From NCBI GenBank assembly GCA_034926785.1, contig JAYFQU010000025.1:15822-79821 (forward strand): a stretch of DNA of 64,000 nt, given 5' to 3'. This DNA comes from UBA7703 sp034926785. GTDB taxonomy: Bacteria > Bacillota > Clostridia > Christensenellales > CAG-138. The position numbers and the translations under genes were made by a program. Position 1 is the first letter of the stretch; every line of letters begins with the position of its first letter. The notes below the pieces were generated by a model. The model had not been told where the DNA came from, searched no databases, and worked only from the letters and a program-made list of their open reading frames with translations. Positions 7,956 to 17,023 of this stretch are shown here, piece by piece.

Positions 7956-9752
7956 TCAGGAGATGGCCTTTTTGATTCTCCAGGTCTCACTCTCGTTGAG
8001 CAGCAACGTCATATGCGTGCCGTCTGCCTCATGCGACTCCTGCAGGATGGTCGCGCTCTGCCGAATCATCTGCATCGCGTCATATTTCTCATATGGCACG
8101 ACAATCTCCAGCCGAACCTGCGTCTTCGCCAACGCATCCTCAATGGCGCGCAGGAGTGTATCAATGCCTGTACCAAGCGCCGCGCTGACGGCGATGGCGC
8201 CGTTGCCCTTCGGCTTGGCTTCGGGCTTGTCAATCTTGTTGAATACCTCGATCCGCGGGGTCTCCAGCGCGCTGAGGGAACCCAGTACCTCTTCCACCAC
8301 GCGCATCTGCACGTCGTAATAGTCGCTGGAGCAGTCCACGACGTGCAAAATCAAATCCGCATCGGATACTTCGTCCAGCGTGGAACGAAATGCGTTGACC
8401 AGGTCGTGCGGCAGTTTGTTGATAAAGCCAACCGTATCGCTCAAGAGGCATTCCGTGCCGTTCGGCAGGGTAATCTTTCGTACGATGGGGTCGAGCGTAG
8501 CAAAGAGCTTGTCCTCCGCCAGGGCGTCCGCACCGGAGAGCAGGTTGAGCAAAGTCGATTTCCCCGCGTTGGTATAACCAACCAATGCGACGACGGGGAT
8601 CGGATTCGCAGCCCGCTTTGCCCGACGAAGCCCCCGCTGCTTCTCAATTTCGGCCAGCTCCTGCTCCAGCTCAAAGACGCGCCTTCTGATCCTGCGTCGA
8701 TCAATCTCCAGCTTCTTTTCGCCGGGACCGCGCATGCCAACGCCGGATGCCCCCTGCCGTGAGAGCACCTTACCCATGCCCAGGAGCCTCGGCAAGCGAT
8801 ATTTGAGCTGCGCGAGTTCCACCTGCAGCTTGCCCTCGCGTGACTGCGCGCGCTGGGCGAAGATATCGAGGATCAGCATCGTACGGTCTACGATCGGCAG
8901 CCCCAGAATCTGCTCCAGATTGCGCAGTTGAATTGCGCTAAGCTCGTCGTCAAACACGAAGATATCCGCCTCGACGGCGGAGGCGGTCAGCGCGAGCTCC
9001 TCCGCCTTGCCGGAACCAATGTAGGTTCCCGCGTCCACGGCGCGCCTGCGCTGCTGTTCCTTGGCAACCACTTTGATGCCCGCCGTCTGGCAGAGCTCCG
9101 CGAGTTCCGAGAGCGTGTCGTATCCATCCGCACTTTCAATTCCCGCAAGAACCGCGCGATCGGGCTTAATCTCAACGATGTTATAGGTATCGGTCAGGAG
9201 ACGCTTGTCCGCTTCCAAAATCGCGTCCATCAGCTGCTTTTGCGGCAGGTGATGCGCGCGCATCGGCCCATACCAGACGGGGATTCGCTCCTCCCCTTCC
9301 ATATCGCCGATAAACGCGGCATAAACGCTGCTCGCTCTGCCGTCCTTGACGCCGATGGCGCACATCGCGTCAAGACGCAACGCGTTGAGCGAACCAATGT
9401 CCACATCGGAAAGATACCCTGTCTCGTTCGGGTGCGTGTGGATGCACCGTACCCCGCTGAGGCGGTCGATGTTGCGCACGAGCCGCATCTCTTCCATATG
9501 GACGGAGTGGTCGTCTCCGATGCGAACATCCTCAACCTTGCCCACGCGGGAAACATAGATCAGTACCTCGCGGTTGATCAGCGAGGTAAAATGCACCAGC
9601 GCATCGCAAACCTCATCCGAAAGGAATTCATCCGCGGATATCTGGGCTTCATAGAGCCAGAGCATTTCGTTTAAAACGATATCCCGTATTCCGGCAACAT
9701 TGCCGTGTATTTCTCGCTTCATTGTGTTATTATCAGTTTCCGTTTCTATCAT
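7956..9752 (-). CDS. hflX: GTPase HflX with an N-terminal JAMM-like domain
   Basis: HflX is a ribosome-associated GTPase that splits stalled or stressed 70S ribosomes. This 598-residue copy has the G motifs GYTNAGKSTLLN (G1), DTVGFI (G3) and NKID (G4), and the glycine-rich linker GASGVGMRGPGEKK before the G domain. It is much longer than the usual 420-450 residues. The first 170 residues carry HTHPNETGYLSDVD, which fits the JAMM metal-site pattern HxHx7SxxD. The ATG at 9752 has AAGGG five bases upstream; a GTG at 9800 has no ribosome site. Its promoter overlaps the marR promoter. Confidence 0.92.
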   Translation of the reverse strand: MIETETDNNTMKREIHGNVAGIRDIVLNEMLWLYEAQISADEFLSDEVCDALVHFTSLINREVLIYVSRVGKVEDVRIGDDHSVHMEEMRLVRNIDRLSGVRCIHTHPNETGYLSDVDIGSLNALRLDAMCAIGVKDGRASSVYAAFIGDMEGEERIPVWYGPMRAHHLPQKQLMDAILEADKRLLTDTYNIVEIKPDRAVLAGIESADGYDTLSELAELCQTAGIKVVAKEQQRRRAVDAGTYIGSGKAEELALTASAVEADIFVFDDELSAIQLRNLEQILGLPIVDRTMLILDIFAQRAQSREGKLQVELAQLKYRLPRLLGMGKVLSRQGASGVGMRGPGEKKLEIDRRRIRRRVFELEQELAEIEKQRGLRRAKRAANPIPVVALVGYTNAGKSTLLNLLSGADALAEDKLFATLDPIVRKITLPNGTECLLSDTVGFINKLPHDLVNAFRSTLDEVSDADLILHVVDCSSDYYDVQMRVVEEVLGSLSALETPRIEVFNKIDKPEAKPKGNGAIAVSAALGTGIDTLLRAIEDALAKTQVRLEIVVPYEKYDAMQMIRQSATILQESHEADGTHMTLLLNESETWRIKKAIS

Positions 9753-9845
9753 ATTGCCCTTTGGTTTACGCGCGATTTTCGAATGTTTCCGTTTCTTCAC
9801 AATTCGATTTTCGTAGGAAATACGCGCCTTTTTACGTTCTTTGGT

Positions 9846-9874
9846 ATCATATCATCCCAAGCGCATATTGACAA
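9846..9874 (-). promoter_or_regulatory. hflX promoter, sharing -35 DNA with the marR promoter
   Basis: On the minus strand, TTGTCA (9869-9874), a 17-bp spacer and TATGAT (9846-9851). Its -35 covers five of the six bases of the plus-strand -35 at 9868-9873, so one polymerase at a time should bind. Confidence 0.6.
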
Positions 9875-9896
9875 TAAAAAGACAATTTGGTATATT
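9868..9896 (+). promoter_or_regulatory. Promoter of the marR-ABC exporter operon
   Basis: TTGACA (9868-9873), an exact 17-bp spacer and TATATT (9891-9896). The start site is expected near 9903, just before the palindrome at 9911. Confidence 0.8.
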
Positions 9897-9910
9897 CGTA
9901 ACCGCTTAAC

Positions 9911-9926
9911 TGTTAACCGGTTAACA
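9911..9926. promoter_or_regulatory. Perfect 16-bp palindrome, probable MarR operator
   Basis: TGTTAACCGGTTAACA reads the same on both strands and is preceded by a further TTAAC at 9906. It lies at about +8 to +24 of the predicted transcript, where a bound dimer would block transcription. This is the classic place for autoregulation by the MarR protein encoded 24 bases downstream. Confidence 0.7.
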
Positions 9927-9949
9927 ATACGATGTCAGGAGAGGTTCCT

Positions 9950-10471
9950 ATGGACGATCATGGACTTGGTAAGCGAATTATCCTGCTGAACATGCTGCGC
10001 CGGCGTATGATGCACGGGGTAAACAGCGAAAAGGAAGTGGTTCCAGGGCAATACCCGCTATTAAATTACTTGAGCAAGAACCCCGATGCCTCGCAACAGG
10101 ATCTGGCAAGCATGCTGTTTGTCTCGCCCGCCTCCGTCGCGCAATCAACGAAGCGCCTGCAGAGTGCCGGCATGCTGGAGAAGACCAGCGATCCGGAGAA
10201 CCTGCGGAAGAATCGTCTTCGGGTGACTCCGGCCGGGCAAACCGTTGTGGACACGTTTCATGCGTTGTCAGACCGGGTGGACCGGCAAACCTTTCGAGGG
10301 TTTTCCGAGGAGGAGGAGGCCGTGCTTTTATCCCTGCTCAATCGCATGATTCAAAACCTTGCGACGGAGGAAGACCTCGCCATGCTTCGCGCAATGGAGA
10401 ATCAGGATACCCCGCACGGCAAATTCTGTCATCATCATACAAAATCGGAGGAAAAAACAAACAAATGCTGA
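9950..10471 (+). CDS. MarR family transcriptional regulator
   Basis: This 173-residue winged-helix regulator probably represses the ABC exporter genes that follow. The DNA-binding region is visible around residues 40-110 (ASQQDLASMLFVSPASVAQSTKRL, then the wing DPENLRKNRLRVTPAGQ). The C-terminal tail ends in a His-rich run (GKFCHHHTKSEE) that could bind metal, which is unusual. The ATG at 9950 has AGGAGAGG upstream. The gene overlaps the next by 7 nt. Its ligand cannot be read from sequence. Confidence 0.88.
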   Translation: MDDHGLGKRIILLNMLRRRMMHGVNSEKEVVPGQYPLLNYLSKNPDASQQDLASMLFVSPASVAQSTKRLQSAGMLEKTSDPENLRKNRLRVTPAGQTVVDTFHALSDRVDRQTFRGFSEEEEAVLLSLLNRMIQNLATEEDLAMLRAMENQDTPHGKFCHHHTKSEEKTNKC

Positions 10472-12192
10472 AAAAACTCTCCGCCTATATCGGCAAATAC
10501 AAGATGCAGGCGCTCCTCTCGCCGCTCCTCGTTTTATTCGAGGTGGTACTGGAGGTGTTTATCCCGCTCTACATGGGTAAAATTGTGGATGTCGGCATCC
10601 CCGGAAAGGACTTTGGCTACATTCTAAAGATGGGCGGGCTCATGGTGCTTATGGCTGTCGGCGCGCTGATCTTCGGCGCGCTCTGCGCGCGCGTCGCCGT
10701 CGTCGCCAGCAACGGCATGGCCGCCAACCTCAGGAAGGGGCTCTTTGATAAGATCGAGTCGTTTTCGTTCAAGAACACCGATCATTTCACCACCCCGTCA
10801 CTGATTACCCGATTGACCAACGATGTCAATAACATTCAAAATTCGTTCCAAATGATTATCCGCATGCTGGCGCGCGCGCCGTTCATGCTGATTCTCGCAA
10901 CCGTGATGGCCTACCGCATCAGCCCGCGGCTTTCGGTCATCATCCTCAGCGCCATCCCGACCCTTGCGTTGGTTATGTTCCTGCTTTCCAAGATCGCATT
11001 CCCCCGCTTTGAGGCCATGCTGAAAAAATATGACAGCATGAACGCCAGAACGCAGGAGAATCTAATCGCCATCCGCGTGGTCAAGGCGTTTGTGCGCGGG
11101 GACTATGAATCCGTCAAGTTTCAGGATGCGGCAGCCGCGCTGAAAAACGCGCAACGCAAAGCGGAGAAGATACTCGTCCTCGCCATGCCGATCATGCAGA
11201 TGACGATGTATGCGAGCATTCTGCTCGTCCTGTTCGTCGGCGGAAAGGATATTCTCGCCGGCAATCTGATGACGGGGCAGCTCATGAGCTTCATCAGTTA
11301 CATCACGCAAATCCTCATCTCGCTCATGATGATTCTGATGGTGTTCGTCACGCTCGTTCTCTCAAGCGCCTCTGCAAAGCGTATTATCGAGGTGCTGGAC
11401 GAAACCCCCGCGATCAACGACAGCGCGGCGGATCCCTCGCTCACCTTGAAGGATGGCAGCGTAGAATTCCGCGATGTCAGCTTCAGCTATGCGGAGGATC
11501 GCGAAAATCTCACGCTCTGCGGCGTCAACATTTCAATTCGCTCCGGCGAAACCATCGGCATCATCGGCGGTTCCGGCTCGGCAAAGTCCACCCTGGTGCA
11601 GCTCATCCCGCGCCTTTATGAGGTATATAGCGGAGAACTGCTTGTCGGCGGACATAATGTAAAGGACTATCCGATCAATGCCTTGCGCGAGGGTATCGGC
11701 ATGGTTCTGCAAAAGAATGTCCTCTTTAGCGGCACCATCAAGGAAAACCTGCGTTGGGGCAACCCGGATGCGACGGATGAGGAAATCACGGCGGCTTGCC
11801 TTGCCGCGCAGGCGGATGGTTTCATTCGTTCCTTCCCGGATGGATACGATACCGTTCTGGGTCAGGGCGGCGTCAACGTCTCCGGCGGGCAGAAACAGCG
11901 CCTCTGCATCGCACGCGCGTTGGTGAAGAATCCGAAGATTCTAATTCTGGATGATTCCACCAGTGCGGTGGATACCGCAACGGATGCGGCAATCCGCGCC
12001 GCATTCAGCGAAAAGCACGGGGACGCAACGACGATTATCATCGCGCAACGCATCACCTCTGTTATGGATGCGGATCGCATCATCGTGCTGAACGACGGCG
12101 CCATCGACGGCATTGGCACGCATGAGGAGCTTATGCGGACAAACGAAATCTATCGCGAGGTTTATTCCTCTCAGCAGAAAGGGGTGGCGTAA
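10465..12192 (+). CDS. ABC exporter subunit with degenerate ATPase site (heterodimer half 1)
   Basis: This 575-residue half-transporter has a six-helix membrane domain (residues about 15-310) and a C-terminal ATPase. The ATPase is degenerate: Walker A reads GGSGSAKST, with Ala for the last Gly, and Walker B reads ILILDDSTSAVD, with Asp for the catalytic Glu. The signature NVSGGQKQR is intact. In heterodimeric exporters (LmrCD/BmrCD/TM287-288 type) this pattern marks the subunit supplying the non-catalytic site. It lies between marR and its partner, and the operon suggests drug or toxic-compound efflux. Confidence 0.9.
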   Translation: MLKKLSAYIGKYKMQALLSPLLVLFEVVLEVFIPLYMGKIVDVGIPGKDFGYILKMGGLMVLMAVGALIFGALCARVAVVASNGMAANLRKGLFDKIESFSFKNTDHFTTPSLITRLTNDVNNIQNSFQMIIRMLARAPFMLILATVMAYRISPRLSVIILSAIPTLALVMFLLSKIAFPRFEAMLKKYDSMNARTQENLIAIRVVKAFVRGDYESVKFQDAAAALKNAQRKAEKILVLAMPIMQMTMYASILLVLFVGGKDILAGNLMTGQLMSFISYITQILISLMMILMVFVTLVLSSASAKRIIEVLDETPAINDSAADPSLTLKDGSVEFRDVSFSYAEDRENLTLCGVNISIRSGETIGIIGGSGSAKSTLVQLIPRLYEVYSGELLVGGHNVKDYPINALREGIGMVLQKNVLFSGTIKENLRWGNPDATDEEITAACLAAQADGFIRSFPDGYDTVLGQGGVNVSGGQKQRLCIARALVKNPKILILDDSTSAVDTATDAAIRAAFSEKHGDATTIIIAQRITSVMDADRIIVLNDGAIDGIGTHEELMRTNEIYREVYSSQQKGVA

Positions 12193-12193
12193 C

Positions 12194-14083
12194 ATGCCGG
12201 GTCCCATGTCACACGGCGCGCAGAGCGCGCCACGCAAGCCGAAGAATACGGCTAAAACATTCGGGCGGCTGTTTGGCTATCTCAAGCCGCATACGCTGAG
12301 CTTGATCATCATCGGCGTCGGCCTGCTCGTTTCGGCGGGGGCCGGTGTCGCGGGAACCTATCTGCTCAAGCCAATCATCAACCAGATTGAGACAATGCTG
12401 CAAACGAAGTCTTCGGACTTTACCCTGTTCTTCTCCTATCTTGGCACACTGGCCGTCGTATACGGCGTTGGCGCGCTGACGACCTATATCGTCAACCGCC
12501 TCGTTGTCAATGTCTCCACTGCGACGCTGGAAGCGGTGCGCGTGGATATGTTCACCAAGCTTGAAAAACTCCCGCTGCGGTATTTCGACTCCCAGACGCA
12601 CGGCGAAATCATGAGCCGCTTCTCCAACGATACCGACGCGCTGCGCGAGATGCTCAGCCAGGGTCTGCCGCAGTTGCTGACCAGCTCGGTTACGGTGCTC
12701 GGCGTATTGATCATGATGTTCGTGCTCTCCCCGCTTCTCACGGCGCTCGTGCTGGTCGTCTTTGTGCTCATGCTGCTTGTGGTGCAAAAGCTCGGCAAGC
12801 GCTCCGCCTTCTACTTCGGCAAGCGGCAAAAGTCGCTCGGAGAAGTCAACGGCTATATTGAGGAGATGATCGAAGGCCAACGCGAGGTCAAGGTGTTCTG
12901 TCGGGAACAGGCGGTCTCCAAGGAGTTTGAAACGCGCAACGAGGAGTTGCGCGAAACCTCAACCTCCGCCATGACCTACGCCATGATCCTCATGCCCATC
13001 ATGGGCAACCTGAGCTATGCGCTCTATGCAGCCGCCGCGGCCGCAGGCGCGGGACTCGCCATCCTCGGGCGCGCGGATATCGGCACACTGGCCGCGTTCC
13101 TGCAGTATACGCGCTCCTTCAGCCAGCCGCTTGTGCAGGTCTCCCAGCTCTTTAACGGCTTCATCAGCGCGCTTGCGGGCGCGGAGCGAATCTTTGAGCT
13201 CATCGACGCCGCGCCGGAGGTGGACGACGGAACGGTTTCGCTCGTCAACGTAGAGCGGGATGAATCCGGCGCGCTGCGCGAGGTCCCCTGCTGCACCAAT
13301 CAGTGGGCATGGAAGCGTCCGGCGGAAGGCGGATTTGAATATGTCGAGCTTAAGGGAGACGTGCGTTTCCATGACGTCACCTTCAGCTATGACGACAAGG
13401 TGGACGTGCTCAAAGATGTGAACCTCTTCGCCAAACCGGGGCAGAAGATCGCGTTCGTCGGCTCCACCGGCGCCGGTAAGACGACGATCACCAACCTCAT
13501 CAACCGCTTCTATGACGTGCAAAAAGGATCCATCACCTATGACGGCATCGACGTCAAGGAAATCAAAAAAGATGATCTTCGCCGCTCGCTTGCCATGGTG
13601 CTGCAGGATACCCACCTCTTTACGGGAACCGTACTCGAAAACATTCGCTACGGGCGTCTCGACGCAACGGATGAGGAGATTGTGGAGGCGGCTAAGCTCG
13701 CCAATGCGCATTCCTTTATCAAGCACCTGCCGCAGGGCTATAACACCGTGCTCACCGCCGACGGCGCGAACCTCTCGCAAGGACAGCGCCAGTTGCTCGC
13801 CATTGCGCGCGCGGCGGTTGCAAACCCGCCCGTATTGATTCTGGACGAGGCGACGAGCAGCATCGACACCCGCACGGAGTCGCTCATTGAAAAGGGTATG
13901 GATCGGCTCATGAAGGGTCGCACGGTGTTCGTCATCGCGCACCGTCTCTCCACCGTTCGCAACAGCAATGCCATCCTCGTACTGGAGCATGGCGAGGTGA
14001 TCGAGCGCGGCGATCATGAGGATCTGCTGGAGCAGCAGGGCAAGTACTATCAGCTCTATATGGGCATGTTCGAACTCGCCTGA
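12194..14083 (+). CDS. ABC exporter subunit with catalytic ATPase site (heterodimer half 2)
   Basis: This 629-residue partner has a six-helix membrane domain and a canonical ATPase: Walker A GSTGAGKTT, Walker B LILDEATSSID with catalytic Glu, and H-loop IAHRLSTV. Its signature is LSQGQ rather than LSGGQ, which complements the degenerate Walker motifs of the first subunit. A linker of about 45 residues, with paired Cys (REVPCCTNQW, around residue 390), separates the membrane and ATPase domains. The ATG at 12194 follows the upstream stop by one base and has AAGGGG before it; an earlier in-frame start at 12113 lies inside the previous gene. Confidence 0.9.
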   Translation: MPGPMSHGAQSAPRKPKNTAKTFGRLFGYLKPHTLSLIIIGVGLLVSAGAGVAGTYLLKPIINQIETMLQTKSSDFTLFFSYLGTLAVVYGVGALTTYIVNRLVVNVSTATLEAVRVDMFTKLEKLPLRYFDSQTHGEIMSRFSNDTDALREMLSQGLPQLLTSSVTVLGVLIMMFVLSPLLTALVLVVFVLMLLVVQKLGKRSAFYFGKRQKSLGEVNGYIEEMIEGQREVKVFCREQAVSKEFETRNEELRETSTSAMTYAMILMPIMGNLSYALYAAAAAAGAGLAILGRADIGTLAAFLQYTRSFSQPLVQVSQLFNGFISALAGAERIFELIDAAPEVDDGTVSLVNVERDESGALREVPCCTNQWAWKRPAEGGFEYVELKGDVRFHDVTFSYDDKVDVLKDVNLFAKPGQKIAFVGSTGAGKTTITNLINRFYDVQKGSITYDGIDVKEIKKDDLRRSLAMVLQDTHLFTGTVLENIRYGRLDATDEEIVEAAKLANAHSFIKHLPQGYNTVLTADGANLSQGQRQLLAIARAAVANPPVLILDEATSSIDTRTESLIEKGMDRLMKGRTVFVIAHRLSTVRNSNAILVLEHGEVIERGDHEDLLEQQGKYYQLYMGMFELA

Positions 14084-14104
14084 GCAAAAACGCCCGAATC
14101 AAGC

Positions 14105-14137
14105 ACAGGCCCCGAAGGCATTGCCTTCGGGGCCTGT
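14105..14137 (+). terminator. Terminator of the marR-ABC exporter operon
   Basis: A perfect 15-bp stem (ACAGGCCCCGAAGGC / GCCTTCGGGGCCTGT) with a short loop, followed by TTTC, 21 bases after the stop codon at 14083. The gene coming from the right ends at 14165, so it may serve both. Confidence 0.8.
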
Positions 14138-14164
14138 TTCGATCATAGAAATTGTGTTGCGCGT

Positions 14165-14674
14165 TTATTGCGCGTTCTTGTCCTCGTCGTCAAAGTGAAA
14201 CGCGGAGGACGGCATGGAGGAACCGCCCGCGGGCTTCGCGGCAGCGGCTTTTTTAGCCTGCGCATTTTTGTCCATGTACTTACGCATCTTGACCACGAGA
14301 AAAACGATCAATCCGAGCGTAGCGGCAAGCGCAACATAGGAAACGATATCGAACACTTTTGGCGTTAAGAACGAGAACGCGCCGAGATCCTTGAGATTCA
14401 CCCAGCCGTAGACCGCCTTGGCGGCGTCGGTTGCGGGCGTTATCTCCTGATAGGCATAAAACTGGTTCCGCAGGATGGAAGCGCCGCTGTTGATAACCAT
14501 CGCGATGCCAAGGAGGATATAGATCTTACGTGAAAACGCCTTGAACTCTTCCTCTTTTCCCTCTTTGATGTTATCAACGCTATAGAGCCTCCCTTTACCG
14601 ACGATACCCGCATAGAGCACATACACCGAGATAGCGAGCAGCATCCAGTCAAACATTGCAAACGAACTAGACAT
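14165..14674 (-). CDS. Small membrane protein of unknown function
   Basis: This 169-residue protein has three hydrophobic segments (about residues 6-24, 50-68 and 102-123), then a charged C-terminal tail rich in Lys and Ala, ending FHFDDEDKNAQ. I do not recognise a family. AAGGAG lies seven bases before the ATG. It sits 51 bases downstream of cysS on the same strand and may be the last gene of the cysE-cysS transcript. Nothing in the sequence links it to cysteine metabolism. Confidence 0.7.
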   Translation of the reverse strand: MSSSFAMFDWMLLAISVYVLYAGIVGKGRLYSVDNIKEGKEEEFKAFSRKIYILLGIAMVINSGASILRNQFYAYQEITPATDAAKAVYGWVNLKDLGAFSFLTPKVFDIVSYVALAATLGLIVFLVVKMRKYMDKNAQAKKAAAAKPAGGSSMPSSAFHFDDEDKNAQ

Positions 14675-14725
14675 TTCTTTTCTCCTTATAGTTTCAATTT
14701 TCGTTAATTTCGCGTGATTCGATCT

Positions 14726-16117
14726 CTATAGTTTCTTTAATTTCGGGCCGTTCGCGGTATCCTCCACGGCGTAGCCCATCCCCTTGAGCGCATCGCGAAT
14801 CTCATCCGCGCGCTTAAAGTTCTTCGCCTTTCTCACCGCCTGCCGCTCCTCCAGCAGAGCGAGCGCCTCGGCGGGGAATTCCTCCGCCTTTGCCTGTGCC
14901 AAAAGCCCCAGCACGCCGGTCAACTCGGCAAACAGTTTTTCTCCCGCCTCGATCGCGGCCTTGCCGCGCGGCTCGCTCACGAAGGTGTTTGCGGCGCGCG
15001 CAAACTCAAAGAGTACGCCAATGGCATCCGCCGTGTTCAGGTCGTCATCCATCGCCTCGTTGAAGCGCGTTTTAAAGTCCGCTAGCTGCTCAAAAAACGC
15101 CGCATCCTCCGTCGTCCCATCCGATGCGGTCTGCGCTTCGCTCAGGCGCTCCTTCGCGGTGCGGAGCCGCTCCAGCGCGCTCTCTGCCTGCTGAATCATC
15201 TCCCGTGAGAAGTTGACGGGGTTTCGATACTGCACGCTGAGCATAAACATGCGCACGGCTTCCAGATCAAATTCCTTTGCGATGTCGCGCACGGTGAAGA
15301 AGTTATTGAGCGATTTGCTCATCTTCTGGTTATCGACGTTGATATAACCGTTGTGCATCCAATAGCGTGCGAAGGGATGCCCCGTTGCCGCCTCGCTCTG
15401 GGCGATCTCGTTTTCATGGTGCGGGAAGATCAAGTCCTGCCCGCCGCCGTGGATATCAAACGTTTCGCCGAGGATCGACATGCTCATCGCCGAGCACTCG
15501 ATATGCCAGCCCGGCCTGCCCTTGCCCCAGGGGGAATCCCAGCTCGGCTCGCCCGGCTTTTCCGCCTTCCAGAGCGCGAAGTCGAGCGGATCGCGCTTCG
15601 CCTCGTCGGGATCGACGCGCGCGCCGTTCTCCAGATCGTCAATATTCTGTCCGGAGAGCTTGCCATAGCCCGGAAAACTGCGGACGGAGAAGTACACATC
15701 TCCATCCGGCGTGGCATAAGCGTGGCCCTTTGCAATCAACGACTCCACCAGCGCGATGATTTCGCCAATGTGCTCCGTCGCGCGCGGGTTCACCGTCGCG
15801 CGCTGCACGCCGAGGGCGTCCGCGTCATGATAATACTCCTTGATAAACCGCTCGCCGAGCTCCTTGACCGTTGTCCCCTCCTCGTTCGCGCGGCGGATCA
15901 TCTTGTCGTCAATATCCGTAAAATTCTGTACAAAGCGCACGTTATAACCGCGATATTCCAGATAGCGGCGCAACGTATCGAATACGATAAACGGGCGCGC
16001 GTTGCCAATATGAAAATAGTTGTAAACCGTCGGACCGCAGGCATACATGGATATCTGTCCGGGTACGAGCGGTATGAGCTCTTCCTTTTTGCGCGTCATC
16101 GTATTATAGATCTGCAT
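14726..16117 (-). CDS. cysS: Cysteinyl-tRNA synthetase
   Basis: This enzyme charges tRNA-Cys with cysteine in the cytosol. The class I motifs are present: HIGH-type HIGNAR after CGPTVYNYF (whose Cys is a zinc ligand) and KMSKSLNN. The length (463 aa) is normal. The ATG at 16117 has GGAGGAG six bases upstream; an earlier in-frame start at 16141 has none. It follows cysE by 119 bp on the same strand, under the T-box at 17024-17290, so cysteine synthesis and its use in translation share one control. Confidence 0.96.
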   Translation of the reverse strand: MQIYNTMTRKKEELIPLVPGQISMYACGPTVYNYFHIGNARPFIVFDTLRRYLEYRGYNVRFVQNFTDIDDKMIRRANEEGTTVKELGERFIKEYYHDADALGVQRATVNPRATEHIGEIIALVESLIAKGHAYATPDGDVYFSVRSFPGYGKLSGQNIDDLENGARVDPDEAKRDPLDFALWKAEKPGEPSWDSPWGKGRPGWHIECSAMSMSILGETFDIHGGGQDLIFPHHENEIAQSEAATGHPFARYWMHNGYINVDNQKMSKSLNNFFTVRDIAKEFDLEAVRMFMLSVQYRNPVNFSREMIQQAESALERLRTAKERLSEAQTASDGTTEDAAFFEQLADFKTRFNEAMDDDLNTADAIGVLFEFARAANTFVSEPRGKAAIEAGEKLFAELTGVLGLLAQAKAEEFPAEALALLEERQAVRKAKNFKRADEIRDALKGMGYAVEDTANGPKLKKL

Positions 16118-16236
16118 GGTGTCTCCTCCATATTTGTTCACTATATCACAAATTATTCTTCCCGTCGCGGGTTATCGCGCCGTCAGCCGCTTTGCATGGA
16201 TCCTGTTTTTGCACGTGGCCGCAGGCTGCCGCTCCG

Positions 16237-16971
16237 TTAAGGATTCTTCTCTTTGCCGATGGATTGCTCCAACGCATCCAGCCGCGCTTTGAGTTGCTCA
16301 AGCTGCAGCTCGATGGGATCCGGCAGATCGACCTGATTCAGATCGACTCCCTCCTCGCCGGCCAGGCCCTCTTTGCGCCGCACGCATTGATCGGTGTCGC
16401 TGCATTCGCAATTGCCGTCGTCGCACATACCAACGCGCTCGCAGGGCACCTTGCAGCCGTAGAGACGCACCACATGCCCCGGCACGCCAACCACCGTGGA
16501 AAATGGCGGAACATCCTTAAGCACGACCGCGCCCGCGCCAATCTTCGCGTGATCGCCGACCGTCAGGGGACCAAGCACTTTTGCGCCCGCGGAGATGGTA
16601 ACATGGTCGCCAACCGTCGGGTGGCGTTTTCCGGTGTGTTTTCCGGTTCCGCCGAGGGTTGCGCCCTGATAGATGGTCACATCGTCGCCAATCACTGCCG
16701 TCTCGCCGATCACCACGCCTACGCCGTGGTCGATGAACAGCCGCTCGCCAATCGTCGCGCCGGGGTGAATGTCAATCCCCGTTGTAAAGCGGCACCATTC
16801 GGATGTCATCCGCGCCAATAGATGCATCCCGCGGCGGTAAAAGTAGTTTGCCCGTCGGTGCATCCGCACGGCACGAAAGCCGGGGTAGCATAACATCACT
16901 TCCAGAGCGGACTTTGCCGCGGGGTCTCGTTTGAGCACCGCGCGCAGATCGCTTTTCAGCGTTTTAAACAT
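16237..16971 (-). CDS. cysE: Serine O-acetyltransferase
   Basis: This enzyme acetylates serine with acetyl-CoA, the first committed step of cysteine synthesis. The 244-residue protein has the short helical N-domain, then hexapeptide repeats (IGERLFIDHGVGVVIGETAV, GKRHPTVGDHVTISAGAKV) with the catalytic His in these blocks. The C-terminal tail is Cys-rich (CKVPCERVGMCDDGNCECSD), which is unusual and could bind metal, followed by a probable coiled coil. The ATG at 16971 has AAAGGAAC upstream; the longer frame to 17031 would overlap the T-box terminator. Confidence 0.94.
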   Translation of the reverse strand: MFKTLKSDLRAVLKRDPAAKSALEVMLCYPGFRAVRMHRRANYFYRRGMHLLARMTSEWCRFTTGIDIHPGATIGERLFIDHGVGVVIGETAVIGDDVTIYQGATLGGTGKHTGKRHPTVGDHVTISAGAKVLGPLTVGDHAKIGAGAVVLKDVPPFSTVVGVPGHVVRLYGCKVPCERVGMCDDGNCECSDTDQCVRRKEGLAGEEGVDLNQVDLPDPIELQLEQLKARLDALEQSIGKEKNP

Positions 16972-16990
16972 ATCGCTCGCTGTTCCTTTC

Positions 16991-17009
16991 GCGCGGAAAT
17001 TCTCCGCGC
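16991..17009 (-). other. Hairpin in the cysE leader between terminator and start
   Basis: GCGCGGA and TCCGCGC form a perfect 7-bp stem with a 5-nt loop. It ends about 20 nt before the cysE start and lies downstream of the T-box terminator. It could affect translation or mRNA stability; no function is shown. Confidence 0.4.
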
Positions 17010-17023
17010 CAGACAAATAAAAT

